Positions 35,102 to 45,356 of a DNA stretch of 64,000 nt are shown here, piece by piece. A program made the translations under genes and the position numbers. The notes under the pieces were generated by a model, which worked only from the letters and a program-made list of their open reading frames with translations, made no database searches and was not told the origin of the DNA. Location: the NCBI GenBank assembly GCA_903895195.1, contig CAITSZ010000005.1, forward strand, positions 1-64,000, written 5' to 3'. Origin of the DNA: an uncultured Chlorobiaceae bacterium (lineage in GTDB: Bacteria; Bacteroidota; Chlorobiia; Chlorobiales; Chlorobiaceae). The first letter of the stretch is position 1, and each line of letters opens with the position of its first letter.

Positions 35102-35539
35102 ATGATTACCATTAAAAAAATCATTTGCCCGGTTGATTTCTCGGGTTTGTCGCGCAAAGCGCTGCAATACGCCAACGAATTTGCGAGACTCTCCGGCGGA
35201 GAGGTCTTTCTTGTCGGTGTTATCGAGAATGATCCAACCATCAATTATTCGCACGGACTTGAAAAAGAACGCGCTGAAGCTGAGAAGCAACTTGCCTCTT
35301 TAATTGAAGAGGAGAAGATGGCCGGCATTGTTTCTGATTATGTGATTTATGAAGGATTCGCTGAAGAGTGTATCCTCGATTATGCCAAACGTCAGGACGC
35401 TGATATCATTATTATGGGATCACACGGTCGCCGCGGGCTGAAACGCATGATCCTCGGCAGTGTTGCCGAGCATGTGATACGCCGCGCTCCCTGCCCGGTG
35501 CTTGTAATCAAGGAGAATGAGCACGAGTTTATCAAGTAA
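35102..35539 (+). CDS. universal stress protein (UspA family)
   Basis: 145 residues with KKIICPVDFSGLSRKAL at the start and the ATP-binding motif GSHGRRGLKRMILGSVAEHV (G-2x-G-9x-G-S) near the C-terminus, so it is an ATP-binding type. It lies 66 bases upstream of an MHS transporter on the same strand and may regulate or accompany it. Confidence 0.9.
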   Translation: MITIKKIICPVDFSGLSRKALQYANEFARLSGGEVFLVGVIENDPTINYSHGLEKERAEAEKQLASLIEEEKMAGIVSDYVIYEGFAEECILDYAKRQDADIIIMGSHGRRGLKRMILGSVAEHVIRRAPCPVLVIKENEHEFIK

Positions 35540-35605
35540 CATTCTCTTCCGTATTGAAGGACAAGAAGTTCAACGTATTTTTTTAAACAATCAAAGCAAA
35601 CCTTT

Positions 35606-37180
35606 ATGGCACAAAATGTCAGAGACGTTTCCACTAACGAAGAGGTGACCAGTACACGGAGGGTTATCGCCGCGTCATCGGTCGGTACGCTCATCGAGTG
35701 GTATGACTTTTATATTTTCGGTACTCTTGCAAAAATCATTTCTGAACAGTTTTTCCCGAAAGACAACCCGACAGCCGCTCTGCTTGCGACACTGGCAACT
35801 TTCGCCGCCGGTTTTGTTATCCGGCCGTTCGGTGCACTTTTCTTCGGACGCCTTGGCGATCTTATCGGAAGGAAGTACACATTCCTTGTTACCCTGGTGA
35901 TCATGGGCGGATCAACATTCGCTATCGGTCTTGTTCCCGGCTATAAAACCATTGGATTTTTTGCACCGGCTATTGTTTTCATTTTAAGGCTACTTCAAGG
36001 ACTTGCTCTTGGAGGTGAGTACGGCGGCGCTGCAACCTATGTCGCGGAACACTCTCCTGCCGGGAAGAGGGGCTTCTGGACCAGCTTTATCCAGACAACA
36101 GCAACCCTGGGTCTCTTCCTTGCGCTTGGCGTTATTCTTATTGTACGCCAGACACTCGGTGTTGAAACCTTCAGTGACTGGGGATGGCGCATTCCGTTCA
36201 TTCTGTCAGCTTTCCTTGTAGCAGTTTCGATCTTTATCCGTATGAGAATGTCGGAGTCTCCTCTCTTTGTTAAAATGAAGAAAGAAGGCAAAACCTCCGC
36301 CAACCCTCTTGCAGAGAGCTTCAAGGAGAAAGGTAACCTGAAGATGGTGCTGATTGCACTGCTTGGTGCAACGGCCGGTCAGGGTGTTGTATGGTATACA
36401 GGGCAGTTCTATGCACTCTCATTCCTTCAGAACGCCTGTAACGTCGAGTTTGTACAGAGCAACTTTATCATTTCGATAGCCTTGCTTATCGGTACACCAT
36501 TCTTTATTGTTTTCGGCTCGCTTTCCGATAAAATCGGACGCAAGTACATCATGATGGCCGGTATGCTGATCGCGGTTGTCGCCTATCGCCCTATCTACAC
36601 CATCATGTACAGTGATGCCAACCTCAAGAATAAAGTTGAGGTCGTCGAAAAGAAGGTTGTAACGGTAAAAAATGCGGTTAAAGGCGCAGACTCCCTGATT
36701 ACGACAATCACTACCAAGGCGTTTACTGATGGGACAACCTACAAGGAAACGGTAAAAGCGAAGTTCCCTGCAGATCCAGCTCTTAAAGCCGCCCTGCCTA
36801 AAGACAAATTAAAACCTGAAACAAAGAAGGAAGTAACCCTTCCTCAAGACCTCTACTACAAAATGATCGGTCTTGTCCTTATTCAGGTGATTTTTGTCAC
36901 GATGGTTTATGGACCGATTGCCGCGTTCCTGGTTGAAATTTTCCCGACCCGTATCCGCTACACGTCGATGTCTTTGCCTTATCACATCGGTAACGGCGTC
37001 TTCGGTGGTCTGGTACCGCTTATTTCAACCCGTCTTGTTGAAGCTACCCGTCCGGGCCCCGGCCTGCCTCCTGCCGATCCGCTTGCAGGTCTCTGGTACC
37101 CGATATTGATTGCCGGTGTAAGTTTTGTCATCGGATCACTATACATATCCAACAAGACCAACAACATGGACGTCGATTAA
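35606..37180 (+). CDS. MFS transporter, metabolite:H+ symporter (MHS) family, with a large loop insertion
   Basis: 524 residues, about 12 membrane segments. MHS signatures: GTLIEWYDFYIFGT in TM1, GRLGDLIGRKYTF between TM2 and TM3, LLQGLALGGEYGGAATYVAEHSP in TM4-5 (given in part) and SDKIGRKY in the TM8-9 loop. KgtP/ProP relatives carry organic acids, osmolytes or similar solutes with protons. An extra ~75 residues (~335-415, Lys/Val/Thr-rich) interrupt the protein after TM9, where the family normally has a short loop. The substrate is unknown; a 76-aa membrane protein follows. Confidence 0.88.
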   Translation: MAQNVRDVSTNEEVTSTRRVIAASSVGTLIEWYDFYIFGTLAKIISEQFFPKDNPTAALLATLATFAAGFVIRPFGALFFGRLGDLIGRKYTFLVTLVIMGGSTFAIGLVPGYKTIGFFAPAIVFILRLLQGLALGGEYGGAATYVAEHSPAGKRGFWTSFIQTTATLGLFLALGVILIVRQTLGVETFSDWGWRIPFILSAFLVAVSIFIRMRMSESPLFVKMKKEGKTSANPLAESFKEKGNLKMVLIALLGATAGQGVVWYTGQFYALSFLQNACNVEFVQSNFIISIALLIGTPFFIVFGSLSDKIGRKYIMMAGMLIAVVAYRPIYTIMYSDANLKNKVEVVEKKVVTVKNAVKGADSLITTITTKAFTDGTTYKETVKAKFPADPALKAALPKDKLKPETKKEVTLPQDLYYKMIGLVLIQVIFVTMVYGPIAAFLVEIFPTRIRYTSMSLPYHIGNGVFGGLVPLISTRLVEATRPGPGLPPADPLAGLWYPILIAGVSFVIGSLYISNKTNNMDVD

Positions 37181-37208
37181 CTAAGAACCTTTTAAATCAA
37201 TTTGAATT

Positions 37209-37439
37209 ATGTCAGCAATAAAAAGGATTTTCGGGCTTGTCTGGGCTCTCTTGGGAGTCGGGATAGTCCCTCTGGTTATAAAGCAGGCAATGAAGGAGAT
37301 CGCAGCAAAACCCAGTGAAGAGAACTGGATTTTCTGGTCTATTGTTATTGTCGTGCTTATGCCGATTATCGCATTCAGTCTTATAACCTTCGGGGTATTT
37401 GCACTGAAAGGCGAATACGATACTCTTGAAGATGTTTAA
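37209..37439 (+). CDS. small two-TM membrane protein, 76 aa
   Basis: Two hydrophobic helices (~8-25 and ~42-68) separated by a charged segment (KQAMKEIAAKPSEENW), ending in acidic YDTLEDV. It lies 28 bases behind the MHS transporter and in front of a terminator, so it is probably a co-expressed accessory subunit. No family is recognised. Confidence 0.65.
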   Translation: MSAIKRIFGLVWALLGVGIVPLVIKQAMKEIAAKPSEENWIFWSIVIVVLMPIIAFSLITFGVFALKGEYDTLEDV

Positions 37440-37462
37440 ATAACTTCTTCCTGTTCTTTGTT

Positions 37463-37505
37463 AAAGGGAAAGCCGCATTAGTTATATGCGGCTTTCCCTT
37501 TTTTT
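37463..37505 (+). terminator. strong intrinsic terminator
   Basis: AAAGGGAAAGCCGCAT (37463-37478) and ATGCGGCTTTCCCTTT (37486-37501) form a perfect 16-bp stem with a 7-nt loop and a following T-run. It ends the usp-transporter operon. Confidence 0.93.
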
Positions 37506-37566
37506 GTTTAATGTTTTTCGGTACCCTGAAGGAACAGGTACGTAACTAAGCCAATTGCAACGACCG

Positions 37567-39450
37567 ATGGATAATCAGGATGCTCTCTCGTCACATCGGG
37601 GATTAATAAAAGCTCTTGATGAAAAACTTGCCACACTGCCGACTAATCCCGGGATTTATCAATTCAGAAACGCTGCGGGAAAAATTATTTATGTCGGGAA
37701 GGCAAAAAATCTTCGTAACCGGGTTCGATCATATTTCAGAAATCAGCAGCAGCACTATGGTAAAACGCTGGTACTGGTCTCTCACATAACCGATTTCGAA
37801 GTCATTATAACCTCCTCGGAGGTTGAAGCACTTATATTAGAGAACAATCTGATAAAGGAGCTGAAACCACGCTACAATGTGAACCTGAAGGATGACAAAA
37901 CCTATCCTTATCTGGTTATCACCAATGAGCCTTTCCCCCGGATATTCTTTACCCGCCAGCTGAAAAAAGACGGGTCACAATGGTTCGGCCCCTATACGGA
38001 AGCTCGTCAACTTCGCCTTATTCTTGATCTTATCGGATCAATATTCCCTCTACGGAGCTGTAAATACCGTCTCAGTGAGGAAAATATTGCATCAAAAAAA
38101 TACAAGGTCTGCCTTGACTACCACATCCATAAATGCAAAGGTCCATGTGAAGGACTTGTAGCTGAGGAGGAGTATCTCAGAATGATCAGTGAGATTAAAC
38201 GTCTGCTGAAAGGAAAAACCTCAAGCATGATACGCTCACTCACTGAGTCAATGCAGACAATGGCCCGAGAGCTGAAGTTCGAACAGGCTGCTGAAATAAA
38301 AGCTCAGCTTGAGAGCTTGAAGCGCTATGCGGAACGGCAGAAAATGGTTGCCGGGGATGGACTTGACCGGGATGTTTTTGCTGTTGCATCAGGGGAAAAC
38401 GAAGGGTGCGGAGTGGTTTTTAAAATACGCGAGGGGAAGCTGCTGGGATCGCAACACATGTATATAAATAATACCAATGGGGAAACAGAGGGCGAACTCC
38501 AGGCAAGAGTTGTTGAGAAGTACTATCTGGAAACACTGGAGCTGATTCCTGATGAAATCCTTCTGCAGGAAGAGCTTGCTGTGGATGAGGAGGATGCATT
38601 GAGGGCATTTATTGCGGAAAAACAAAAAGAGGAAAATCAAGAGAAAAAAAATATCAGATTCCTTGTTCCTCAGATCGGTGAAAAAGCGCATCTGGTGGAA
38701 ATGTGCCGGCAAAATGCGCGACATCACCTTGAGGAGTTCCTTATCCAGAAACAGAAGCGGGGTGAGATCGCCCGGGAGCACTATGGCATTACCGCCCTCA
38801 AGCAGTTGCTGCACCTTCCTAAAATCCCTCAGCGAATAGAGTGTTTTGACAATTCTCATCTTCAAGGCACTGATTACGTAAGTTCAATGGTTTGTTTTGA
38901 GAAAGGAAAACCAAAAAAATCTGATTACAGAAAATTTAAACTGCATACGTTTGAGGGGTCAGATGATTATGCTGCCATGAAGGAGGTAATTCTGCGTCGT
39001 TTCGGCGGCTCACTTTCAAAAGAACTTCCTCTGCCTGATCTTATTGTCGTTGACGGAGGAAAAGGTCAGGTAAACACTGCTTTTCATACCCTTAATACCC
39101 TTGGTTTATCGATTTCCATAATCGGCCTGGCAAAACGTATTGAAGAAATATTTTTACCTGAAACCGCTGATGCATTCAACCTGCCGAAAACTTCGCCGGC
39201 GCTAAAACTGCTCCAGCAGCTTCGCGATGAAGCCCACCGTTTTGCCATTACCTATCACAGGAAACTGAGGACAAAGAGAACCTTGCAGACCGAACTCACG
39301 ACCATTGCTGGAGTTGGAGAAAAAACTGCATTCAAACTGCTCCAGCACTTCGGCTCCGTTAATGCTATTTCTCAAGCTACAATCGAAGAACTCTGTGCTG
39401 CAACAGGAGGAAAAATTGCCGAAACTGTATACCGTTTTTATAACCCATGA
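37567..39450 (+). CDS. uvrC: excinuclease ABC subunit C
   Basis: 627 residues from ATG 37567. GIY-YIG nuclease domain (~22-100: PGIYQFRNAAGKIIYVGKAKNLRNRV, in part), Cys-containing linker with CLDYHIHKCKGPCEG, UVR motif (~205-240), RNase H-like 5' nuclease domain (IECFDNSHLQGTDYVSSMV, LIVVDGGKGQV) and a C-terminal helix-hairpin-helix pair (TIAGVGEKTAFKLLQHFGS). It makes both incisions in nucleotide excision repair with UvrAB. Confidence 0.95.
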   Translation: MDNQDALSSHRGLIKALDEKLATLPTNPGIYQFRNAAGKIIYVGKAKNLRNRVRSYFRNQQQHYGKTLVLVSHITDFEVIITSSEVEALILENNLIKELKPRYNVNLKDDKTYPYLVITNEPFPRIFFTRQLKKDGSQWFGPYTEARQLRLILDLIGSIFPLRSCKYRLSEENIASKKYKVCLDYHIHKCKGPCEGLVAEEEYLRMISEIKRLLKGKTSSMIRSLTESMQTMARELKFEQAAEIKAQLESLKRYAERQKMVAGDGLDRDVFAVASGENEGCGVVFKIREGKLLGSQHMYINNTNGETEGELQARVVEKYYLETLELIPDEILLQEELAVDEEDALRAFIAEKQKEENQEKKNIRFLVPQIGEKAHLVEMCRQNARHHLEEFLIQKQKRGEIAREHYGITALKQLLHLPKIPQRIECFDNSHLQGTDYVSSMVCFEKGKPKKSDYRKFKLHTFEGSDDYAAMKEVILRRFGGSLSKELPLPDLIVVDGGKGQVNTAFHTLNTLGLSISIIGLAKRIEEIFLPETADAFNLPKTSPALKLLQQLRDEAHRFAITYHRKLRTKRTLQTELTTIAGVGEKTAFKLLQHFGSVNAISQATIEELCAATGGKIAETVYRFYNP

Positions 39451-39561
39451 ATGTTTATGCTCCTCCTCTGGCCGAGCTGACAGAATGTTTCTTAATAAAA
39501 TTCTGTTATATTTGTGGAACGAGAATATGACCGCCGATAGAGAAACTCTTTACGATTGTTT

Positions 39562-40959
39562 ATGAACGCACCTGATTTTTTTGACGATAATCACCACTAC
39601 CCTGCAGGGTCGTCAGGAAAAGAACCGCCTGATCTTGAGGGCCTTGATTCCATGTTTGATTCGGATGATCTTCTTGACCGGGTCAGCCAATATAATGAGG
39701 ATGGATTTCTGCTTGAGGCGCTTGCAGTAGCTCACCGTCTTGAAGATATCGCGCCATTCAATACAGAAACCTGGTTCCACCTCGGCAACTGCCTGACCCT
39801 GAACGGCTGCTTTGATGACGCTCTTAAAGCGTTTCAGAAAGCAGTTGTATTCAGTCCCTCAGACAGCGAAATGAAACTGAATCTTGCGCTGGCATACTTT
39901 AATACCGGCAGTCTTGATGAGGCACTTGATGAGCTGAGTGAGATAATTGTAGACTCCTCTATTGAAAAGGAGTACCATTACTATCATGGGATAATTCTGC
40001 AGAGGCTTGAACGCTTCACTGAGGCTGAATCGAATTTTGAGCGTTCCCTGGAAATTGATCCTGATTTTGCTGATGCATGGTATGAACTTGCCTACTGCAA
40101 GGATATTCTTGGAAATCTTGATGCAAGCACCTCCTGCTACCGCAAAACTCTTGATCAGGACCCGTACAATATTAATGCGTGGTACAACAATGGTCTTGTG
40201 CTGAGCAAAATGAAGCGCTATGACGAGGCACTTGACTCGTACGACATGGCTTTGGCTATTTCTGATGATTTCAGTTCGGCCTGGTATAACAGGGCAAACG
40301 TCCTTGCCATTACAGGACGTATCGAGGAAGCTGCTGAAAGCTACCTTAAAACTCTGGAGTATGAACCGGATGATATGAATGCGCTTTATAATCTCGGCAT
40401 AGCGTATGAAGAACTTGAGGAGTATGGCGAAGCAATACACTGCTACAGTCGCTGTATAGAGGGAAACGATGATTTTGCTGATGCATGGTTTGCTCTTGCA
40501 TGCTGTCATGAAGCTCTCGAAGAGTACGAAGAGGCATATACCGCAACTGAGGAGGCTCTGAAAACAGTACCGGACAGTATTGAGTTCCTGTTACTTAAAG
40601 CGGAGATTGAGTACAATCTCAATCATCTTGAGAACTCCATAGCGACCTATCGTGATATTATAAAGCTTGATGCTGAAAGTCCACAGATATGGGTTGATTT
40701 TGCAATCGTTCTCAGAGAGGCCGGCCAGATAAATGAGTCTATCGATGCGCTCCAGCAATCTCTCAAGCTTCAGCCACTTTCAGCTGATGCTCATTTTGAA
40801 ATTGCTGCAGCTTATTTTGCCATGGGCGATAAACTCAGTACACTGAAGGCATTAAGTAAAGCGTTCAAGATTGATCCGGATAAGAAACAGCTTTTTCAGA
40901 GCACTTTTCCAGAACTTTATCAGCAGGATTCGGTCAGGCTGATGCTCGGTATTTCATGA
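39562..40959 (+). CDS. tetratricopeptide repeat protein
   Basis: 465 residues composed almost wholly of ~34-residue TPR units (e.g. [57 protein letters not shown]), about 11-12 in a row, with an acidic N-terminal ~40 residues. There is no signal peptide or enzyme domain. It is a cytoplasmic protein-interaction scaffold, with no partner suggested by context. An ATG at 39562 is used; GAAACTC upstream gives no clear ribosome-binding site. Confidence 0.9.
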   Translation: MNAPDFFDDNHHYPAGSSGKEPPDLEGLDSMFDSDDLLDRVSQYNEDGFLLEALAVAHRLEDIAPFNTETWFHLGNCLTLNGCFDDALKAFQKAVVFSPSDSEMKLNLALAYFNTGSLDEALDELSEIIVDSSIEKEYHYYHGIILQRLERFTEAESNFERSLEIDPDFADAWYELAYCKDILGNLDASTSCYRKTLDQDPYNINAWYNNGLVLSKMKRYDEALDSYDMALAISDDFSSAWYNRANVLAITGRIEEAAESYLKTLEYEPDDMNALYNLGIAYEELEEYGEAIHCYSRCIEGNDDFADAWFALACCHEALEEYEEAYTATEEALKTVPDSIEFLLLKAEIEYNLNHLENSIATYRDIIKLDAESPQIWVDFAIVLREAGQINESIDALQQSLKLQPLSADAHFEIAAAYFAMGDKLSTLKALSKAFKIDPDKKQLFQSTFPELYQQDSVRLMLGIS

Positions 40960-40985
40960 TCATATAGCGACTGCGAAACTCCTGC

Positions 40986-41861
40986 ATGACGAAAGCAATA
41001 AAAATACTCGGCCTTATCGGCCGTGCAGTGGATTATTCATATTCCCCTCTTATCCATAATACGGCATGCAAAATACTCGGCATCCCCTATTATTATACCG
41101 TCTTCAACATTGCTGATCCTGATCTGATACCTGATGCCCTTCGGGGAGCAAAAGCACTCGGCATCGCCGGATTTAATGTTACCATCCCCTACAAAAAAAA
41201 CGTCGTACCTTTTCTTGATGAACTTTCAGAGGAAGCGTCATCTATAAAGGCAGTCAATACCATTGTTAATCAAGATGGCAGACTTATAGGACATAACACC
41301 GATATTGCAGGTTTTGCAACACCTCTCCTTGGCTATAAAGAACGCATAACGGGTAACAAAGTCGGCATTTTCGGTGGAGGCGGAGCTGCTCTGGCAGCCA
41401 TTGAGGCATTTAAACGATTTTTTTTGCCAAAAGAGATTCTGCTTTTTGTCCGCGACCCAAAAAAAGCCAGGGAACTCCTCAATGAAACCGGCTGTGAAGC
41501 CGCTTTTCCTGTCACAATAGTCATGCAGGATCAACTGGAAAAAATCAGGGAGTGCACTGTTATCGTCAACGCTACACCTATCGGAACCAGAGGTCGGGAC
41601 AATCATGGCATCACAAGCATTATCCCTTTGGACAGCCGGTTGATCACCCAGACCCAGATTGTTTATGACATGGTATACAACCCTCTTATGACTCCTCTTT
41701 TGCAGGCAGCTGAGCGGGCAGGCGCCATAACCATATCAGGTATAGAAATGCTTATCGGGCAGGCTGAACGGTCATTTACACTATGGACCGGAAAGCAGAT
41801 GCCGGTATCTTCTGTCAGAAAGGCTCTTCTTGATGAAATTCAACAGAACACTGCCGAGTGA
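40986..41861 (+). CDS. aroE: shikimate dehydrogenase
   Basis: 291 residues. Substrate site [33 protein letters not shown] with catalytic Lys, NTDIAGF, NADP-binding [17 protein letters not shown] and [14 protein letters not shown], then [18 protein letters not shown]. It reduces 3-dehydroshikimate in aromatic amino-acid synthesis. It starts 27 bases after the TPR gene. Confidence 0.94.
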   Translation: MTKAIKILGLIGRAVDYSYSPLIHNTACKILGIPYYYTVFNIADPDLIPDALRGAKALGIAGFNVTIPYKKNVVPFLDELSEEASSIKAVNTIVNQDGRLIGHNTDIAGFATPLLGYKERITGNKVGIFGGGGAALAAIEAFKRFFLPKEILLFVRDPKKARELLNETGCEAAFPVTIVMQDQLEKIRECTVIVNATPIGTRGRDNHGITSIIPLDSRLITQTQIVYDMVYNPLMTPLLQAAERAGAITISGIEMLIGQAERSFTLWTGKQMPVSSVRKALLDEIQQNTAE

Positions 41862-41904
41862 GACCTCGTCTTCACAACAATAAACATGCTTTTAAGTCGC
41901 ACTC

Positions 41905-42414
41905 ATGAAATTGTTTTTCACGATTATTCTTTTTGTTGTCGCTGTTGATCAACTGACAAAAAAACTTGCCATAAAGGCTCTCAGGGATGCCGCTCAAAGC
42001 ATCTCCATAATTCCTGACCTGCTTTCGCTTACCTATACTGAAAACAAAGGGATGGCTTTCGGGATGGAGTTTGCATCACCAGCAGTTCTCCTTCTTCTGA
42101 CAGGAGTTATCACTGTCGTTGTTCTGTTGTATGTCATACTCTCAAAAAACCGGACGAATCTTTTCCTTATCCCTTTTGCGCTCATCGTCGGCGGCGGCGC
42201 CGGCAATATGATTGACAGGGTGATCATAGGCCGTGTTGTTGATTTCATTTATTTTGACCTTTATCACGGAAATATTTTTGGCACCTACCTCTCATTATGG
42301 CCTATTTTCAATGTGGCGGACTCGGCTATTTCAATAGGCGCCTGCATGCTGATTCTTTTTCATAACAAAATCTTTCCTGAGAGTATTCCAACAGAGAGGA
42401 AAAATGTTCGTTGA
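41905..42414 (+). CDS. lspA: lipoprotein signal peptidase (signal peptidase II)
   Basis: 169 residues with four TM helices and the two catalytic aspartates in [23 protein letters not shown] (NxxDR) and [11 protein letters not shown] (FNxAD). DQLTKKLA and ENKGMAF are also typical. It cleaves prolipoproteins ahead of the lipidated Cys. tatD overlaps its 3' end by 11 bases. Confidence 0.95.
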   Translation: MKLFFTIILFVVAVDQLTKKLAIKALRDAAQSISIIPDLLSLTYTENKGMAFGMEFASPAVLLLLTGVITVVVLLYVILSKNRTNLFLIPFALIVGGGAGNMIDRVIIGRVVDFIYFDLYHGNIFGTYLSLWPIFNVADSAISIGACMLILFHNKIFPESIPTERKNVR

Positions 42415-43177
42415 TGTTCACTGTCACCTGTCATTCCCCGAGTTTGACCTTGACAGGAAAGAAGTTATTGCGCGTTTGACTGAAGAGCAGGTCACGGTGC
42501 TCATTGATCCGGGCATTAATGTGGCGACCAGCAGAAAATCAATTGAACTTGCCGGTGAGTACGATTTTATTTTTGCAAATGTCGGCCTCCACCCCCACGA
42601 AGCATCAGCCGCGATTCATGAGAGCGTTTTTGGAGAACTTGAAGCTCTTGCAAAGTCACCGAAAGTTGTCGCCATCGGCGAAATAGGACTCGACTACCAC
42701 TATCCTGACTATAATCGGCAGGCACAGCAGGATGCGTTTCGCCAGATGCTGAGAGTTGCGCGCACTCTTGATATGGCGGTAGTTATCCATTGCCGTGATG
42801 CATGGGAAGATATGCTGCAGATCCTTACTGAAGAGAGCCATTCAGCCATGCGCGGAGTGATGCACTGCTTTTCGGGGGATACCGCTATAGCTCAGGAGTG
42901 CATCAGGAAGGGGTTCAAGCTCTCAATACCCGGCACGGTGACCTACAAAAACTCTCAACTGCCGGAGGTTATCAGAAATGTTGCACTTGCTGATATACTT
43001 ACGGAAACCGATGCACCTTACCTTTCGCCTGCTCCCTACAGGGGAAAAAGAAACGAGCCCTCCTTTGTTCCCATTGTCACTGCTAAGATTGCTCTTATCA
43101 GGGGGATACCCCTGATGGAAGCCGCGAAAGTCATTGCACAGAATACCTTTGAATTGTTTAGATTATCAGCACCATAA
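42404..43177 (+). CDS. tatD: TatD family DNase / metal-dependent hydrolase
   Basis: 257 residues: metal ligands [14 protein letters not shown] at the start, GEIGLDYHY (~90), [12 protein letters not shown] (~128), GVMHCFSGD (~151) and [22 protein letters not shown] (in part) at the C-terminus. It overlaps lspA and is therefore co-translated. Confidence 0.93.
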   Translation: MFVDVHCHLSFPEFDLDRKEVIARLTEEQVTVLIDPGINVATSRKSIELAGEYDFIFANVGLHPHEASAAIHESVFGELEALAKSPKVVAIGEIGLDYHYPDYNRQAQQDAFRQMLRVARTLDMAVVIHCRDAWEDMLQILTEESHSAMRGVMHCFSGDTAIAQECIRKGFKLSIPGTVTYKNSQLPEVIRNVALADILTETDAPYLSPAPYRGKRNEPSFVPIVTAKIALIRGIPLMEAAKVIAQNTFELFRLSAP

Positions 43178-43313
43178 CACCTCGGGATGTTTACCAGGCT
43201 TCACTACGCAATTATTTTGAAATTCAGGCAAACTTGCTTAGGTTTGAGGCCGGAATACCGGGCAAGAAGCTTCCGGTAACCCACAACTGATTAGAGCAAC
43301 CAGAAAATAAATT

Positions 43314-43997
43314 ATGAAAGAAATAGAATCAGGCGCTCCCGTTCAACAGCAGGCGAAACCATCGGCAGAGGACAATTTGCTCTATGTTGCCATTAAATAT
43401 AAAGCCGTAATTATTGCTGCCATTGTATTGCTCCTGTGTGCCGGCGGGGGAACATTCTTCTGGATGCAGCATCAGAAAACCAGTGAAGAGGAAGCTGCAC
43501 TGCAACTGTCAAGGATAGCTCCAGTTCTTGACCGCGGAGAGTATAAAACGGCCATTAACGGAGCAGCAAAGATTTCCGGACTGAAAAAGATTTCCGATGA
43601 CTATAGCGGGACTCCAAGCGGAAATATGGCCACGTTACTGCTTGCCAATGCCTATTATTCAATCAAGGATTTTGATTCAGCCTTAAAGGTTTTCAAATCC
43701 GTTTCGATTGAAAACAAAGACCTTGCCGCTGCCGCTCTGGCTGGCACCGCAGACTCATACGTCGGAAAAAATCAGTTGAGTCTTGCTGCCGAGTCTTATC
43801 AGGAGGCTTCAAAAAAGGCTGAAAACACGGTACTCAAAGCACAATATCTTGCTCATGCCGCCGACAGTTATCAAGCTTTAAACCAGCTTCAGAAAGCATC
43901 GGAGCTTTATACAAGAATTATAGCCGACTACCCGGGGTCAACCGGTGCAGCTTTGGCACAGCGATCGCTCTGGAAAATTTCCGGAAAACTGAAATAA
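43314..43997 (+). CDS. TM-anchored tetratricopeptide protein (YfgM-like)
   Basis: 227 residues. A cytoplasmic N-terminus of ~28, one TM (~29-50, AVIIAAIVLLLCAGGGTFFW), then TPR-like helices (LLLANAYYSIKDFDSALKVFK, AALAGTADSYVGKNQLSLAAESY, ADSYQALNQLQKASELYTRII, each in part). This is the layout of YfgM, a membrane chaperone partner. The cyclophilin gene 52 bases downstream fits a folding-related role (inference). Confidence 0.7.
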   Translation: MKEIESGAPVQQQAKPSAEDNLLYVAIKYKAVIIAAIVLLLCAGGGTFFWMQHQKTSEEEAALQLSRIAPVLDRGEYKTAINGAAKISGLKKISDDYSGTPSGNMATLLLANAYYSIKDFDSALKVFKSVSIENKDLAAAALAGTADSYVGKNQLSLAAESYQEASKKAENTVLKAQYLAHAADSYQALNQLQKASELYTRIIADYPGSTGAALAQRSLWKISGKLK

Positions 43998-44049
43998 CGT
44001 TCTTTAACTCTTATTCGTACTTATCCCATCAGGTTTAAATAAGCTTATT

Positions 44050-44541
44050 ATGCCAGAACAGTTCATTATCAAAACAACTCTTGGTGACATCACCATCTCT
44101 CTGTATGACGACACTCCTCTTCACAGGGATAACTTTGCCAAACTGGTTGGGGAAAACTACTACGATGGTATCCGGTTTCACCGGGTTATCGAGGGATTCA
44201 TGATCCAGACTGGAGATCCACTGTCGCGACATGAGGAAAAGCGCTCCCTGCATGGCACAGGCGGACCCTCAACCCGAATACCTGCTGAGATAAAGCATCC
44301 AAACAAAAAAGGGACACTTGCTGCTGCAAGAGACAATAACCCGCAGAAGGCTTCATCAGGCAGCCAGTTCTATATTAATCACAACGACAATGGCTTTCTT
44401 GACGGTCAGTATACTGTATTCGGTGTGGTAGAATCAGGAATGGATATTGTGGAACAAGTTGCGGCAGTCAAGACCGATCCCAATGACAACCCTCTTGTAC
44501 CTGTCATTATAACCACCATTGTACCTGTGGTAAAGTCCTGA
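44050..44541 (+). CDS. peptidyl-prolyl cis-trans isomerase, cyclophilin type
   Basis: 163 residues with no signal peptide, so cytoplasmic. Active-site block NYYDGIRFHRVIEGFMIQTGDP, then ASSGSQFYINHNDNGFLDGQYTVFGVV, in parts. It catalyses proline isomerisation. It is followed 10 bases later by a YggS-family gene. Confidence 0.93.
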   Translation: MPEQFIIKTTLGDITISLYDDTPLHRDNFAKLVGENYYDGIRFHRVIEGFMIQTGDPLSRHEEKRSLHGTGGPSTRIPAEIKHPNKKGTLAAARDNNPQKASSGSQFYINHNDNGFLDGQYTVFGVVESGMDIVEQVAAVKTDPNDNPLVPVIITTIVPVVKS

Positions 44542-44551
44542 CGACCAAACC

Positions 44552-45241
44552 ATGGCAAGTATTGCTGTTAACATTCATGATATTCAGGAGCAGATAAAAG
44601 CTGCCTGCCTCTCGGCAGGCAGACCGCTTGAATCTGTCCGCTTGATTGCTGTTTCCAAAACCAAACCTGCGTCGCTGATTAAAGAGGCTTTTCTTGCAGG
44701 GCAGATTGAATTTGGAGAGAGCTATGTTCAGGAGTTTCTGGAAAAGTACGAGGATCCAATACTCGAAAAGATTCCTGTCAAATGGCATTTTATAGGCCAT
44801 CTGCAATCAAACAAGGTGCGCTTTATTATCGATAAAGTGACTCTTGTGCACGGTATCGACAAGCTTTCGACTGCTGAAGAACTTTCAAAACGGGCAGTTC
44901 AGCACAATCTGCATGTTGACTATCTGCTTGAAGTCAACACTTCCGGCGAGACATCAAAGTACGGAATGCAGCATGATGAGGTTCTGGCATCAGCGGAAAC
45001 TCTCTTCCGTATGCCGAATATCAACCTTCGTGGTCTTATGACCATAGCATCTCCAGAGATAAAAAAAGCACGGCAGGAGTTCCGTAACCTTCGCATACTG
45101 CTGGGGGAGTTAAAAAAGATATCTCCTGACCCGCTGAAGCTTACTGAACTTTCCATGGGAATGAGTGGCGATTTTGAAGCGGCTATTGAAGAAGGGGCAA
45201 CCATGATTCGCGTCGGATCAGCAATTTTCGGCTGGCGATGA
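44552..45241 (+). CDS. YggS/PROSC family PLP-homeostasis protein
   Basis: 229 residues. PLP Lys in IAVSKTKPA (~36), GESYVQEFLEKY, WHFIGHLQSNKVRFI, VNTSGETSKYGM, LRGLMTIASP, and ELSMGMSGDFEAAIEEGATMIRVGSAIFG near the C-terminus, in part. Members bind PLP and buffer its supply without a known catalytic role. Confidence 0.93.
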   Translation: MASIAVNIHDIQEQIKAACLSAGRPLESVRLIAVSKTKPASLIKEAFLAGQIEFGESYVQEFLEKYEDPILEKIPVKWHFIGHLQSNKVRFIIDKVTLVHGIDKLSTAEELSKRAVQHNLHVDYLLEVNTSGETSKYGMQHDEVLASAETLFRMPNINLRGLMTIASPEIKKARQEFRNLRILLGELKKISPDPLKLTELSMGMSGDFEAAIEEGATMIRVGSAIFGWR

Positions 45242-45356
45242 AGAATAATGCCCTGACGCTAACGAATCCATACCTGTAGATGGTTCTTACTATGACAATA
45301 TCATTTACTTTAACACCCTTTAACGTAAGTTATTAACCTATAAAAACCACCGTATC

